From the NCBI GenBank assembly GCA_002633005.1, contig NMRA01000037.1:1157950-1219949 (forward strand): 62,000 nt of DNA. The letters are read 5' to 3'. Each line of letters starts with the position of its first letter. Position 1 is the first letter of the stretch. Below the pieces are notes generated by a model. The model was not told the origin of the DNA. It searched no databases and saw nothing but the letters and a program-made list of their open reading frames with translations. This DNA is from Phoronis australis (lineage: Eukaryota; Phoronida; Phoronidae). Made by a program: the position numbers and the translations under genes. This document shows, one piece after another, positions 1-10,800 of the stretch.

Positions 1-365
1 TATTTCTAAAGAATAATTATGCCTTGCACTCCACTCAGCTATTTCTAAAGAATAATTATGCCTTGCACTCCACTCAGCTATTTCTAAAGAATAATTATGC
101 CTTGCACTCCACTCAGCTATTTCTAAAGAATAATTATGCCTTGCACTCCACTCAGCTATTTCTAAAGAATAATTATGCCTTGCACTCCACTCAGCTATTT
201 CTAAAGAATAATTATGCCTTGCACTCCACTCAGCTATTTCTAAAGACTAATTATGCCTTGCACTCCACTCAGCTATTTCTAAAGACTAATTATGCCTTGC
301 ACTCCACTCAACTATTTCTAAAGAATAATTATGCCTTGCACTCCATTCAACTAAAGAATAATTAA
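1..365. repeat. 39-bp minisatellite array
   Basis: About nine head-to-tail copies of a 39-base unit beginning CTTGCACTCCACTCAGCTAT. The first copy is cut by the window edge, so the array continues to the left. Copies are almost identical; two internal ones carry AAGACTAAT instead of AAGAATAAT, and the last is shortened. Because 39 is a multiple of three, one frame stays open through the array and gives a 13-residue repeat. I regard that frame as a by-product of the period, not as a gene. Confidence 0.95.
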
Positions 366-651
366 ATCTCAGCGATTGTAAAGTATGAGTGTAAGACCAA
401 TATTCTGTCCTGAGTCTTAAGTCGCTTTTCAGGAAACAGGAGGCGCCACGTGTCTTGTGTCTGTCAGATTAGTACTGGTCGAATTCCACAGACATTGTCC
501 AATCTTGCCTGTTTGAGTGACTACCAGTCTGAGGATGTCTGTGCAGGAGTTTCCTTTGTCCGTTATACTATAAGGTAGGCTTAAAGCAGCTACCGTTGTT
601 AAGTACAACGGAGGTGTAGCTTTGTTCTGAACTCCCGTGTACTCTTTGTAG

Positions 652-873
652 AACAAGTCTCCATTGCCTGGGGACAGCACGGCCCACTCTGGCTGCATAT
701 TCTGTGACACCATACTGAAACCTCTGGTGGACACTAAACATGCTATGATGAGGAAGCCCCGAGGGTTCAAGAGGCCAGGAGGCAGAGGTCGTGGTCGAGG
801 TGGTAGGTCAAGGGGCAGAGGCCGTGGAAAACCCAAGGACAAGATGTCTCAGTTGGCAGCCTATTTTGTATAG
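652..873 (+). CDS. Last exon of an unidentified gene with an Arg/Gly-rich C-terminus
   Basis: A frame of 73 codons opens just after a TTTGTAG acceptor (ends 651) and stops at TAG 871-873. It starts with a short Cys pair (CIFC), then a basic segment, then a run of RG/RGG repeats (about residues 36-55), and ends in a short hydrophobic tail (QLAAYFV). RG-rich tails are common in nucleolar and RNA-binding proteins, which is the only functional hint. I do not recognise the family. AATAAA signals at 951-956 and 1209-1214 fit a 3' end here. The upstream exon is not identified: candidate frames at 433-583 do not join in phase. The opposite strand is also open across this region, but the poly(A) signals favour the plus strand. 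Confidence 0.5.
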   Translation, partial: NKSPLPGDSTAHSGCIFCDTILKPLVDTKHAMMRKPRGFKRPGGRGRGRGGRSRGRGRGKPKDKMSQLAAYFV

Positions 874-950
874 TATGGTGGAATCTCACTAATTTAGGAC
901 ATATGGAGCAGAATTGAAATTTTACTTTTTTCCCATGAAAGATACATAGC

Positions 951-1214
951 AATAAAGTAATGCTTTGACAGGTTCAGGGTTTGTAACCATAGCTACCACC
1001 AGACAATATTTTGAAAAATTGTGGACATTCGGAAGAACGTTAGGAATATGAAAAATGAAAATATGGTTATTTTGGCCATTATTTTTGTCCAAAATTGGTG
1101 AGATTTTATGGTACTTAGTTTGTGATAATGGTTAAGTGGTAGTTTTGTACAGAATGAATAGTTGCTAGTGTATACAATTGTGTTAATACTTGATTAGAAG
1201 TATGTAGAAATAAA
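951..1214 (+). terminator. Poly(A) signals of the plus-strand gene
   Basis: Canonical AATAAA hexamers lie at 951-956 and 1209-1214, 78 and 336 bases after the stop codon at 873. The stretch 874-1427 holds no other reading frame of note. The two genes flanking it are convergent. Confidence 0.45.
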
Positions 1215-1321
1215 CGACTTATTGATTCGTTTTCATGCAAATGTGTTTTACTTCATTGGACTGAAGTGAAAGAACAACATTTAGTTGCAACAGCAAACCA
1301 TTAGATGCTGCATGGTAATTT

Positions 1322-1327
1322 TTTATT
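1322..1327 (-). terminator. Possible poly(A) signal of NPL
   Basis: TTTATT on the plus strand reads AATAAA on the minus strand, about 380 bases past the NPL stop. If it is used, the MITE at 1428-1612 lies inside the NPL 3' UTR. Confidence 0.35.
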
Positions 1328-1427
1328 AGGTTGGCTTAGTATGTCCACATTGTTCAATTAGTTTTGCCACAATCTACTGGTGATCCGTCAAGACACCTGT
1401 GGATTATTCACAAAGCATGTAACACTC

Positions 1428-1612
1428 TTAAAGTGGCATTAAACCCCTTGGTCTTATCTTGTTCCTAACTCAGTTTAGGAGTGATTTCTGGGTTTGGGAA
1501 GGACTGACGGTTCGTTATTTCTTCAGAGGAAGCTTGAAAATTTTCAGGTCACTGGTGAGTGGCCTGACTCAAAATTTTTTTGACAGAAAGCACGGGATTT
1601 ATGCCCCTTTAA
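1428..1612. mobile_element. TTAA-flanked MITE, short copy
   Basis: Bounded by TTAA on both sides. The left end is AGTGGCATTAAACCCC and the right end, read inward on the other strand, is AGGGGCATAAATCCC, so it has inverted terminal repeats of about 15 bases. The interior matches the longer copy at 41028-41378 near both ends (for example CACGGG next to the right terminus). No coding capacity. TTAA target duplication is typical of piggyBac and Kolobok-type elements; which superfamily mobilised it cannot be told from this. Confidence 0.75.
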
Positions 1613-1706
1613 GCACCAATTTTATATTCATTCTAAGAAGTCTGGATCTCACGGTCTTTTTGTGATTATGGATTTTGTCTGCTGATGACGTCTTGGGCAT
1701 CAAAAA

Positions 1707-1852
1707 CTAACTTTTTATCCATTCGTAGAAGCCCATGTCCCGCAAGGTCTTTTTGTAGTTTTCTATTTCGTCTGAAGACGGCGTTTTGAGTGGCGGACGA
1801 CAAGGTCCACAGTCGATGCCCAGTTCCGCCATGATGAATTTTGGGAGGACGA
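1707..1852 (-). CDS. NPL: NPL exon i (C-terminal) with stop
   Basis: Acceptor GAAGGTTCAG; the first two bases complete a Phe codon begun by exon h. It encodes VLPKFIMAELGIDCGPCRPP, then an acidic/basic helix ending YEWIKS and TAG at 1707-1709. It aligns with the IMTLVSGIPMGPPRLPL tail of vertebrate NPL. Confidence 0.9.
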
Positions 1853-4800
1853 CTGAACCTTCAATACAAAATAATGGAACATTTTATCACTCATACATTT
1901 GGAAAATGATGGCTGGTGTATAATTGATCAAAACTAAAGCTTTTGTTTTTGAAAATTGTTGATAGGCACCCACGCAAGCATAAGCGCCCTCTCTGAAAAA
2001 TGACTTATAATTATTTGAGAGCATTCTTCAGACTTCTGATTAGTCTTCTTATTGTATGCGCCCTTTTGTCTTAACTGAGAGAGCCTTTGGGATGTGACTG
2101 GAACGGCGCATGTGTTGAACAACGTAATCTAATCAAAGCGTTCAGAAACTACTCCTTTGGTTCCTTCACTGGATCAGTTCCTGCCACTGCATTCCAAATC
2201 GCTTGTGGGATTCATGGTGAACATTTAGGGCATGTCGTCCATGATTTTGGAGTCACTCTTAAAAAATTATAACGAAAAACTGGAGAACTCGTGCTAATTT
2301 TCCGTTTTGTACTTACAACCTGGGTAATTATACATTTTCAGCACAAATGACTGCGACCGGTAAGCTTCTCGCCGAGCGCCCTCTATATCACCCTCATCAA
2401 AACATTTCGTCATCCTGTGATAAACTTGAGGGATCATGTTGTAAGTGGAGCCGACAGCATTGCATATCCCAAGCGCGTATGCACCCAGCAAAACCTGTAA
2501 TTCGGTGGCAAAGGCATTAAAGTTGATTTACAAGTATGTTTACAATGACCACCAGATGTCTCAAGTGCTATGAACAGACTTAAGAATGACAGAGCGTCTT
2601 ATTCTTTGGCCGGTTTTTAGGCTATGAGTTTAGTTTGCTGCGATTCATACAGTCCCTAGTGCATTCGTTTGTTTGGTATGACGTTTTGGCACGGTCAAAT
2701 GAAATCAAAACGCCAAAATTAAAACAATGGTAGGCCAGATTTACGTATCCCTATCCCCGTAAATTAGGTTACAAAGGACTTCGAAAATTGTCACCTGGCC
2801 ATAGACCTGGTAAATCTTGTTACTTTGGAACTCCCCGGTAGCACACAGTGAGTGCAACCGTTGTCGGAGCAAACTGGTTAATCTAAGCTGATAATTTTTT
2901 AAAAGTTCCAAGTGCTAAATTGACCCCGTGGTAAACTGAATCGCCGGTAAAAAGGACTATACTTCCATCCTATATGTAATTCCAAATCGCTCCTATTAGT
3001 GTCAGATACATCATCACTTGACACCCGAATAGCTTGGGATGCAGTCACGTAATTTGAATTCAGTGATAAAAAAACACTGTACACACAATGTCCTCGTCAG
3101 TGCAATTGCAACTGCGACATTTTGAAGTCCAGCAGTGCCCAGTTACGACTCCAGGAATTCAAAGGTCAGAAGTCTAATCACTGCACTCGAATTCAAATCA
3201 TGCAGTTTGATTGGTCCAGTTTCTAGTCGGAGTCGGAGACGATTGTTTGCAATTAGGAACCCGAGTTCTAGTTTTTTCAGTTCCCATATTTCTTTACTGT
3301 TAACTCACTGCACTATGCTAGTTTCGTTCCAGTCACTTACGCGCAGTCTGCTTCGAATTCGCTCATGCCGAAAATACAGACAAGTTCCTGACTGTATTGA
3401 CTTTCTCATTCGGAAAGTCACGTGAGTTGACTAACGTGATAGGTGTCGCACCAATGCTGCGCATCTACCATGAACCATATAGTTCTACGCTACGACGTAA
3501 CTGGAGCGCATTATGCGCCTACCGTGAGATTACTGTATACATGATTTGCAGTCAACCAGCGGTCATCAACTTGACTAGGAAAATGAAAGAGAACTATACT
3601 TGTGATGAGAGGACCAATCTATGGCCTTGTTGGGAGGGCCGGCCATCGTCAATGGTAAGTAACTCCACCTTTTTTCTATAGCCTATCACGAGCCAAAGTG
3701 CATTGGTACTAGGCTAACTCCACACCAGTCAAGCTGGTCAGCTGCCTTGCTGGCGAATAGACGTTGCATTGTCCATTTCAGATATATAACTTCCCAGGTA
3801 ATTATTTTGCTAAACCTTAGGAATGCAAGTTAAACATTTTCAAATGCTCAATTACCTGATCACATCCAAACATAATGGAATGTCCTGCAAGCATACACTG
3901 TGTCACCGTTACAAGGTCGGTTGATGTGAATTTGAGCCCGCAGAAGTTTTGGAAGTCTGAACATGACGCCGCCTGCTCGCAGAAGTCCAGCATATCAACT
4001 AGGGAAATAGGATGTTCACACCTGAGGTTAATTGTCTCCAATGAACGCAGACTGATTTACACCCACGTACGCCAAACACGACTTTTCCTAATTACCAGAG
4101 CCCTGCAGTAGCATCTGACGTAAACCGATTGATGGCTCGGTCTTTGTACCATTGTGGTTATATAAATCATGTCCTGCACTTCTGGTTGAGACAAATACAG
4201 GGTAGATTTCATTGACGCTAGGACCTCGCAAGAGAATACTTCGCGTGATTAAGCGAGGCAATGCCGTGTTTTTCAAATGAGAGCACGTGATCTTGGCTAG
4301 ATTTTCTAGTCGCCGCCGCAAGACAGCTACTGAACTTACTACCTAGGACGTCGATGTTTACGGTAATTTTTCTAACAGTGTCAAAATGACTATTCGGTTA
4401 CAACCAGGTACAAATAACTGAAGTAACGGGCATGTGTTCAAATAACCTCTGTTGCTTTCAATTAATAAATTGACGACCGTTTAAGTATTTATTCAGAATT
4501 TACTGCGCCAAGGGTTTGCTTCACCGGTACAATTGGATATTTTCAAAATGGCTACAAATCTTCAAAGAAGTAAACTTTTGATTTGGACCGCCACCTTGCT
4601 CCTCTTTCTAGTGAAAAATGGATTTGGGGATTCGCAAAGAACTGACCGTTCGTTATTCCTTGAGAATAAGCTCAGCGCACAAAATGACATCATGGCGTTA
4701 CAAGAAACTTGGTGGAGCCTGGAGTCGGTTATTAACGAGTATCGCGCCCTTCGAAGGCCTGAAATCGCCGTTAATTTAACCAAGGAACAATTTCAGACCA

Positions 4801-7800
4801 ATTTCATAGCGTTAAGTAGTCTAAGTCAATTTTTTGTGATGGAAGGTGGGATTTCAGCAGCTTTAAATACACCGTAATTAGACGAACATGCGTTTATTGA
4901 CCAGTGATGCTGCAATTTCGCAGCGCTCTAATTATTTTCTCCTCGTTAAGGGCTGATACAGTGTATTTGACGAAGAGCTGAGAAAATATTGCGTGTAATT
5001 AAGGGTTGATACTGTGTATTTATTTGACGAAGAGCTGAGAAAAAATGCACGCGTTTAAGTTACCAAACCACCCGACTTTTACGTTGAAACAACTCTTTCC
5101 CGGGGTAAACTAACTTGTTCCAAAACAGCGTCTGTTGTGACATATATTGTCGCATGCGACACATGCCGAGTTCGACAATATGTCGTCAGCATCCACACAC
5201 ATTGTTGTCCGAGCGACGTATGTGCCGGATGCGACAAAATGTGCAGTGTACACTTGGACATATTGTCGCTCTCCTAAATTGGGTTGAAATTTAGTTTACT
5301 TTCCTGAGTTTTGTGGAAATAAGCGGATCCAAGGTCACGGAGAGGTCTATGGCATTTTAAGAGAACCCAAAACGAGGTTATAACAAGAAACGGGAGATGG
5401 TTGTTGATGATAATCTGCGCCCCCATGCCAGGCTCATTTGAGGGCGGGGTGTTTGATTTTAAAAACAGGAATATTTGAGGTACTAAGGACAAGTTTTGTG
5501 ACCAACTCTAATTTTCAATAACCCCCCACTTGAATTCTCAGTCTGGCTTTCCCACCTCTTACTCACATCCACATTCGAATGCGGTCTAAGTTCACAACAC
5601 GCTTACTGGTATCAACTAATCGCTTGAATTCATCGTATTACACCAATAAATCATCAACATTTTATGTAAAACCCTTACAAATACATCGAGTTAGTGAACA
5701 AACGTGTTATTTTTTTCGCTGTTACGGATTTTTAGGTATTTGAACGTACCGCAGCCTACAATTAAGTTCGGTAGACCAATTTACCAAGGATAGTCGCGGG
5801 ACTTTGTGGTGATAAATTCAAATTATTTGTCCGTGCAATACAAACAGGAAAATATAGCTGTGTGTTGTAGTTTTAGACAATTTTTTCAGTTCTTAACACA
5901 CAAAACGCTTGTTATCCCGGCCAGTGGTTCGGAATAACCCGATCTTTCAGGCCCATCGCGGCCGGACTGAAGACATCACGAACATAAACCAGCCAAAGTT
6001 GGAAATTAAACTTCCAGTCACGAAAGACTATATTAGTAAGCCAAAGAAAAATGGGCACGTGATTATTTTGGTGAATTAGCCGCGAAACTGCAAATCTACT
6101 TACTAGTTTGTCGCCGGCGGCCTCGAAGTCAGGTTACCCTTCATGAGAACTGTCAGGGCAAAAGTTGTACAATAACAATGATTCGAATAATGTACATGAA
6201 TATCTAAATAGAGATTCCCCTAACATCTGATCGTAGGATATAAAACCGAGTTATTGTTTCACAACAGAATTCTGTCAGCAAACACTGAATTAGCATGAGC
6301 TGACACGGCCTCGGTGACCGGTCAATTAGTTTATTTTATCTAAAGCCGGTAACGCAGTGATTTACTCATTGCTGGCTTCTCAAAACATTTGCAATCACGA
6401 ACACTACTCCAAGGCATTACAAATTGTATCTAATGAGACAGATTTTTTTTCAGTTTTAAGCAAGCATTGGTTAGGGTGAGAATGATTCATTTTGAAACAG
6501 AACGCACAATAACATAGTTACGTCAACGTGGCAACTCGCAATCCCGACGAGTGCTCAACCGACGAAGACTTCACTGATCGATCGTTAAGTTTCACAGGCT
6601 ATCAGCTCAAACCAGACTACACTGATCAAGAAATAATTGAGCGGCTCCGTGAATGTGCACAGACAACGAAACATATGGAATATTCCGAAAACCGTTTGAA
6701 GGACTGCGGAGCCGACTGCACGTACGATAATGGAAACGATTGACGCTTGCGTTTGCTGCCACGAAATTCTGCAAGTGGAACGCCTTCTTGGAGAAGTGCA
6801 GATGTGTCTCACGGACCATCCTGATTTTGCACCGCATAGAAACATAGGTGTACTTACAACGTTATTTAGGGCCGAGAAAAGGAACTGGCGAAAGCATTTT
6901 ACACCCAGAGGACCAAGCAGAAGCCCAACGAATGAGCCAGTCATCAAACAGGTTGTATAAAACGTTATGTTCTCACGCCTTTAATTAATTGAAATAGTTT
7001 ATGGTTTCGTGGCCAACAACAATTCTCCATAATCAAAAACTGATCAACAACTGGTCTGACGGAATACAGGCCACTGAAAACAGACTCGGAAAAGTTTTAC
7101 GGCCTCATACTTGGTATTAACGGCGTACTTTTCATTCTTCACTACCGCGAGCCACTTCCGAAGCATTATAGGCTGTCGAGGAAATAAAAAAAATTATATA
7201 CCCGCTTTCTTCGCAGCTTCATAGTTCGCACAAGGGGGAACGATACACCGCACCATAGCGGCACTCACCATGCAGAAGAACCACTGACGTCCCTGCGTCG
7301 TTTCTCAACTTCCTCACAGGTTAACGCGACACCTCTCGGCGAGGTAAGATCGACCGTATACGAGGTGATGTATAGACCGATTAAGACGGTAAAAAAGACT
7401 AATTAAATCGGGTGGCATTCTCCTTTAAAGGAAATAAATGTAAAACCAGATGTTAGGCCGTTTCCGATTTGTTACGTCACTTTCTTTTGTTCCAGGGATA
7501 GCAATCATGCGCTCACCCAATAGGGGGGCTCGAAGGAGCCCCCCCCTTTGGCGAAGTAGGCAAAAAGGTCCGCCTCTGAGAAACAAAAAGTCCGAGAAAA
7601 TGAGACAAAAGTCCACTAAACAAGCACAAACGCGCAATTCACAGTGGTGTCCCCGTTTTTTTTAGTTTTTAGTCCGCCCACAACGTCAGGAATTCGAGCC
7701 CCCCATATTGAAGGCTGGGTGCGCGCATGGTAATTACACGCCAGGGGAACATTAACACGAATACATTATCAAGATAACCAGGATATGCATTTTTACTAAA

Positions 7801-10800
7801 CATGACATAAAAACGACTACTTTCCCCTTAAACCAGTTTGTTGTAAACGCTTTCCAAGGCCAAAGAATTTCTTCCTGTCGTTGATCAGTTTTACAGTGGT
7901 AAGCTGTCCAATTAAATAAAAACACAAAACTTTTGACCTGGAAAATCACTGTGGATGCTGGATGCAGTGAGGCTTGAAGAGACGGGTACGTCGCTAGTCT
8001 TTTGACCAGCGATTACTAAGAGACCATTATGTGCGCTAAGTTGTCACAACGCTTCACCTTGGTGCAACAACGCAAGTTGAGTGATGCAAATATTCTAGTC
8101 ACAGTTATGGGATGTTTTACCACCTAAGGTAGGGAAAAAGTTTTAAGTCATGATGTTCAGTGCTTTGACAGACCTCCATTAAGATTGCTGATTTTGTGAC
8201 TTAAAATATTGCCTTTTACATTTCGAAATTTTTTGAAATTTGTTCAGCATAATAGAAGTGCTCCTTCTTAAGTAGCAGCAGAAGTATCAACGTTAATGAT
8301 TGTTGAAATTGCTATTTTAATGACACTAAAACAATATTGTTATTATTTTCGATGTCATTTTTGTTGCGGCACACTAGAAAATATGTTACTATCTCTCTAG
8401 TTTTTCGAGAATTTCGAGACGATCTGCCGAACTCAAGTTATTTTCGACACTTGTCATAAAAATAAAATCCAATGCGAATTCAGCCACCACTTCTCAGTGT
8501 TGATTTTATCGAAGTATCAACGAGTGAATCTGATGTGCTTCCAGAACTATTCAGGCAAGTAAGGAGTATTATCAACCCAAAGCCGCGAGAGCAAAAGTTG
8601 ACGACTTTGCTTTTTTGTTGAAGACGACACCTATTGGACACCATAAGGTTTATGTTTCTTAACAAACGCATCTTTACATAAATAACTTTCCAAAATAGTA
8701 ATAGATGTGAATCTTTAACATTTTCGAACTTACCATTACTTAACGCCCGTCAGCGTTCTACACAATACCAGTATAGTCTAGAAACTGAAACAAAATCATT
8801 ACGCTTTGGTAACCTCTGTGCAGGCCCACAGTGACACAACGGCCCAAATTGACACAGCGTCTAGTTTGTGTCAATTTTCGTCAGCGTTGTCAGCGCAAAT
8901 TGACACACGAAAATTAATGTGTCAGTCTGGACAAATTATGTCAGTTCGGGGCTGCACAGAGCACCGACTTTCTGACTGAATTGACTTACGATCCACGCCA
9001 GTCAAGTTCGGAATGTGATAGTAGTAGAACGGCGTATCCGGGGCCTCAGAAGCCAAGTCCTTCATCAAACCGACAAGATCTCCTGAAATAACACGTAACA
9101 CACTTTATTGGCTCTCAAATTTGAAACTGATGCGATTATGCTAACCACGTGCTCGTAACGAGACTCTAAAAACTTGTTAGGAATCGGCAATAAACTGGAT
9201 GCTGTTTCAAGTAGAAGATTTTAGTGATGACGCATCTTGATTTAATGAGCAATATCTTAGTACATAGTGTGTGATGTGAAAGTATTTCTTTAACATTTCC
9301 ATCGAATATTTTAAAATAGTTTTATTGCAGATGCAGTGCAATAGTCGTTAAAGGACACCATCAGTAGGCCTACTGTAATTGTTTAATGTCGAATTTTCCT
9401 CGTTGGTTCTAGAAATAGTGACGTTTTAAGTTGTTTCGGGTGAGACTGAACGGTTTCTTTGATGAAATATTTCCCGAACCAAGAGATACCAGTACTTGAA
9501 AGTATGCTGTGAGTTCTGCAACTAGTGAAACTGACACTATAACCAGTCAGTCACAGCTGTCTATGTGTGTTACCAGTACCATCGAATGCGGCTAAGTTTT
9601 CATAACAGGAATCTCAGGTTTTGAGCAATTCCACATTTGAATGGGCAAACGGTAGTTGTACCACACAAGAGGCATCCTTGCTGCGAGGTGGACCGTGAGT
9701 AAATTCGTTACGTTAATCAAGTCTAACTGGCCACCATTTGTGTAGGAAGGACTTTACTAAATGCTTGAACAAGGAAATCAGTGTTGGCGGTCGGTTTATA
9801 TCACATCAGACTTTCTGGACACATTGAACGAAGATGTTCTAGCACTTAGTCGCCCAGCTTGATCTTTTCTTGGGGGATTTGAGGTCTATGCTACTCAGGT
9901 GACATGCCGACTTCAGCTCCGGAGATACTCAGGAGGTAAATACAGGACATGATTCTCAGATGTGTTTTAAGGGACACTTCTCTTACGATGACGTTGCCTT
10001 TTGCGATAGGTAGTTACTCAACAACAGGACTTATTTCTACAACAGAATTCTACAGAGGGGTTTAGTATTTTGCTATGGTTTGTTGACTAAAAACCGGACT
10101 ACCTTACAGGGTTGTTTTTATGCAATAAATAAACAGTTTACAGAGTTTAAAACCCTTAATAAAGGGTTACGGCACGGGACAAACCTTTACGCCTAGTGTG
10201 ATCTTTTCATAGGAGCTCCCTACAACTCGGCATCTTTTTAACCCGGTCAATGACCTAAATGAGAAGCTCATTGATCCGGTTATCTCTATAAAAGAATATG
10301 GTTTATCTTGCCTACTCTCTACATGGCTGGGTACCTTGGTTAATCGTCGTACAGTCACATTCCAGCAAAGAGCACATGGTTTAGCACCCGCGACCAGACA
10401 AGGAGCACGTTACGATTGACGATCGCGGATGTTATTTATATCTTACCCACGGAGGTTGGTTTCATGAATACTGGCGGCATGGACGATATGGCGTCTGCTC
10501 CAATGTCTTGTGCATGTCGCGCCTTTAAAAGAAAATGACAAGCAACTTCATCAGCAAATTCATTTGTTATACGACTCAAAGGAAATACTTAAAACTGTAT
10601 TTCCACGGTATAAAGCAGCCAAAAACAAAGAAAAACAAACTTAGGCAATAAGTTTAGCTCATAAAACTGGCCTCATAAGGTTTCTTACCATGATAGGGCT
10701 TGATTTACGTTCACAACCAGAAAACAAAACCACCAGTAATTCAAGAAAACGCTTTTGAGGTTGCGAGTACGAATAAGGTTCACGTAGGCATTGCCTGCGA

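Larger units (their letters stand above)
5581..7428 (+). mobile_element. TTAA-flanked THAP/P2RX7-like transposon, copy A
   Basis: The sequence matches, in inverted orientation, copy B at 18245-19842 across most of its length. The right end is GGGTGGCATTCTCCT followed by TTAA (7425-7428), the same terminus as in B. The left terminus was not found; similarity to B fades near 5581, so the left end is truncated or diverged. It contains a plus-strand P2RX7-tail-like pseudogene and a convergent minus-strand THAP pseudogene. THAP domains plus TTAA targets fit Kolobok-type transposons, but no transposase catalytic domain is visible, so this copy looks non-autonomous. Confidence 0.75.
4022..8989 (-). 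other. NPL: 5-kb NPL intron between exons f and g
   Basis: Holds the M1 MITE (4211-4336), the plus-strand secreted-protein frame (4548-4877), a short tandem duplication (4948-5045), a palindrome cluster (5130-5272), transposon copy A (about 5581-7428) and a second palindrome cluster (8829-8946). 7429-8828 shows nothing recognisable. Confidence 0.6.

Noticed and set aside
24-365. 113-codon repetitive frame with 13-residue units
   Set aside because: It is the minisatellite read in the frame kept open by its 39-base period; it has no gene signals.
5130-5272. CRISPR-like array
   Set aside because: Units are palindromic, irregularly spaced and degenerate, with no equal-length spacers, and the DNA is eukaryotic.
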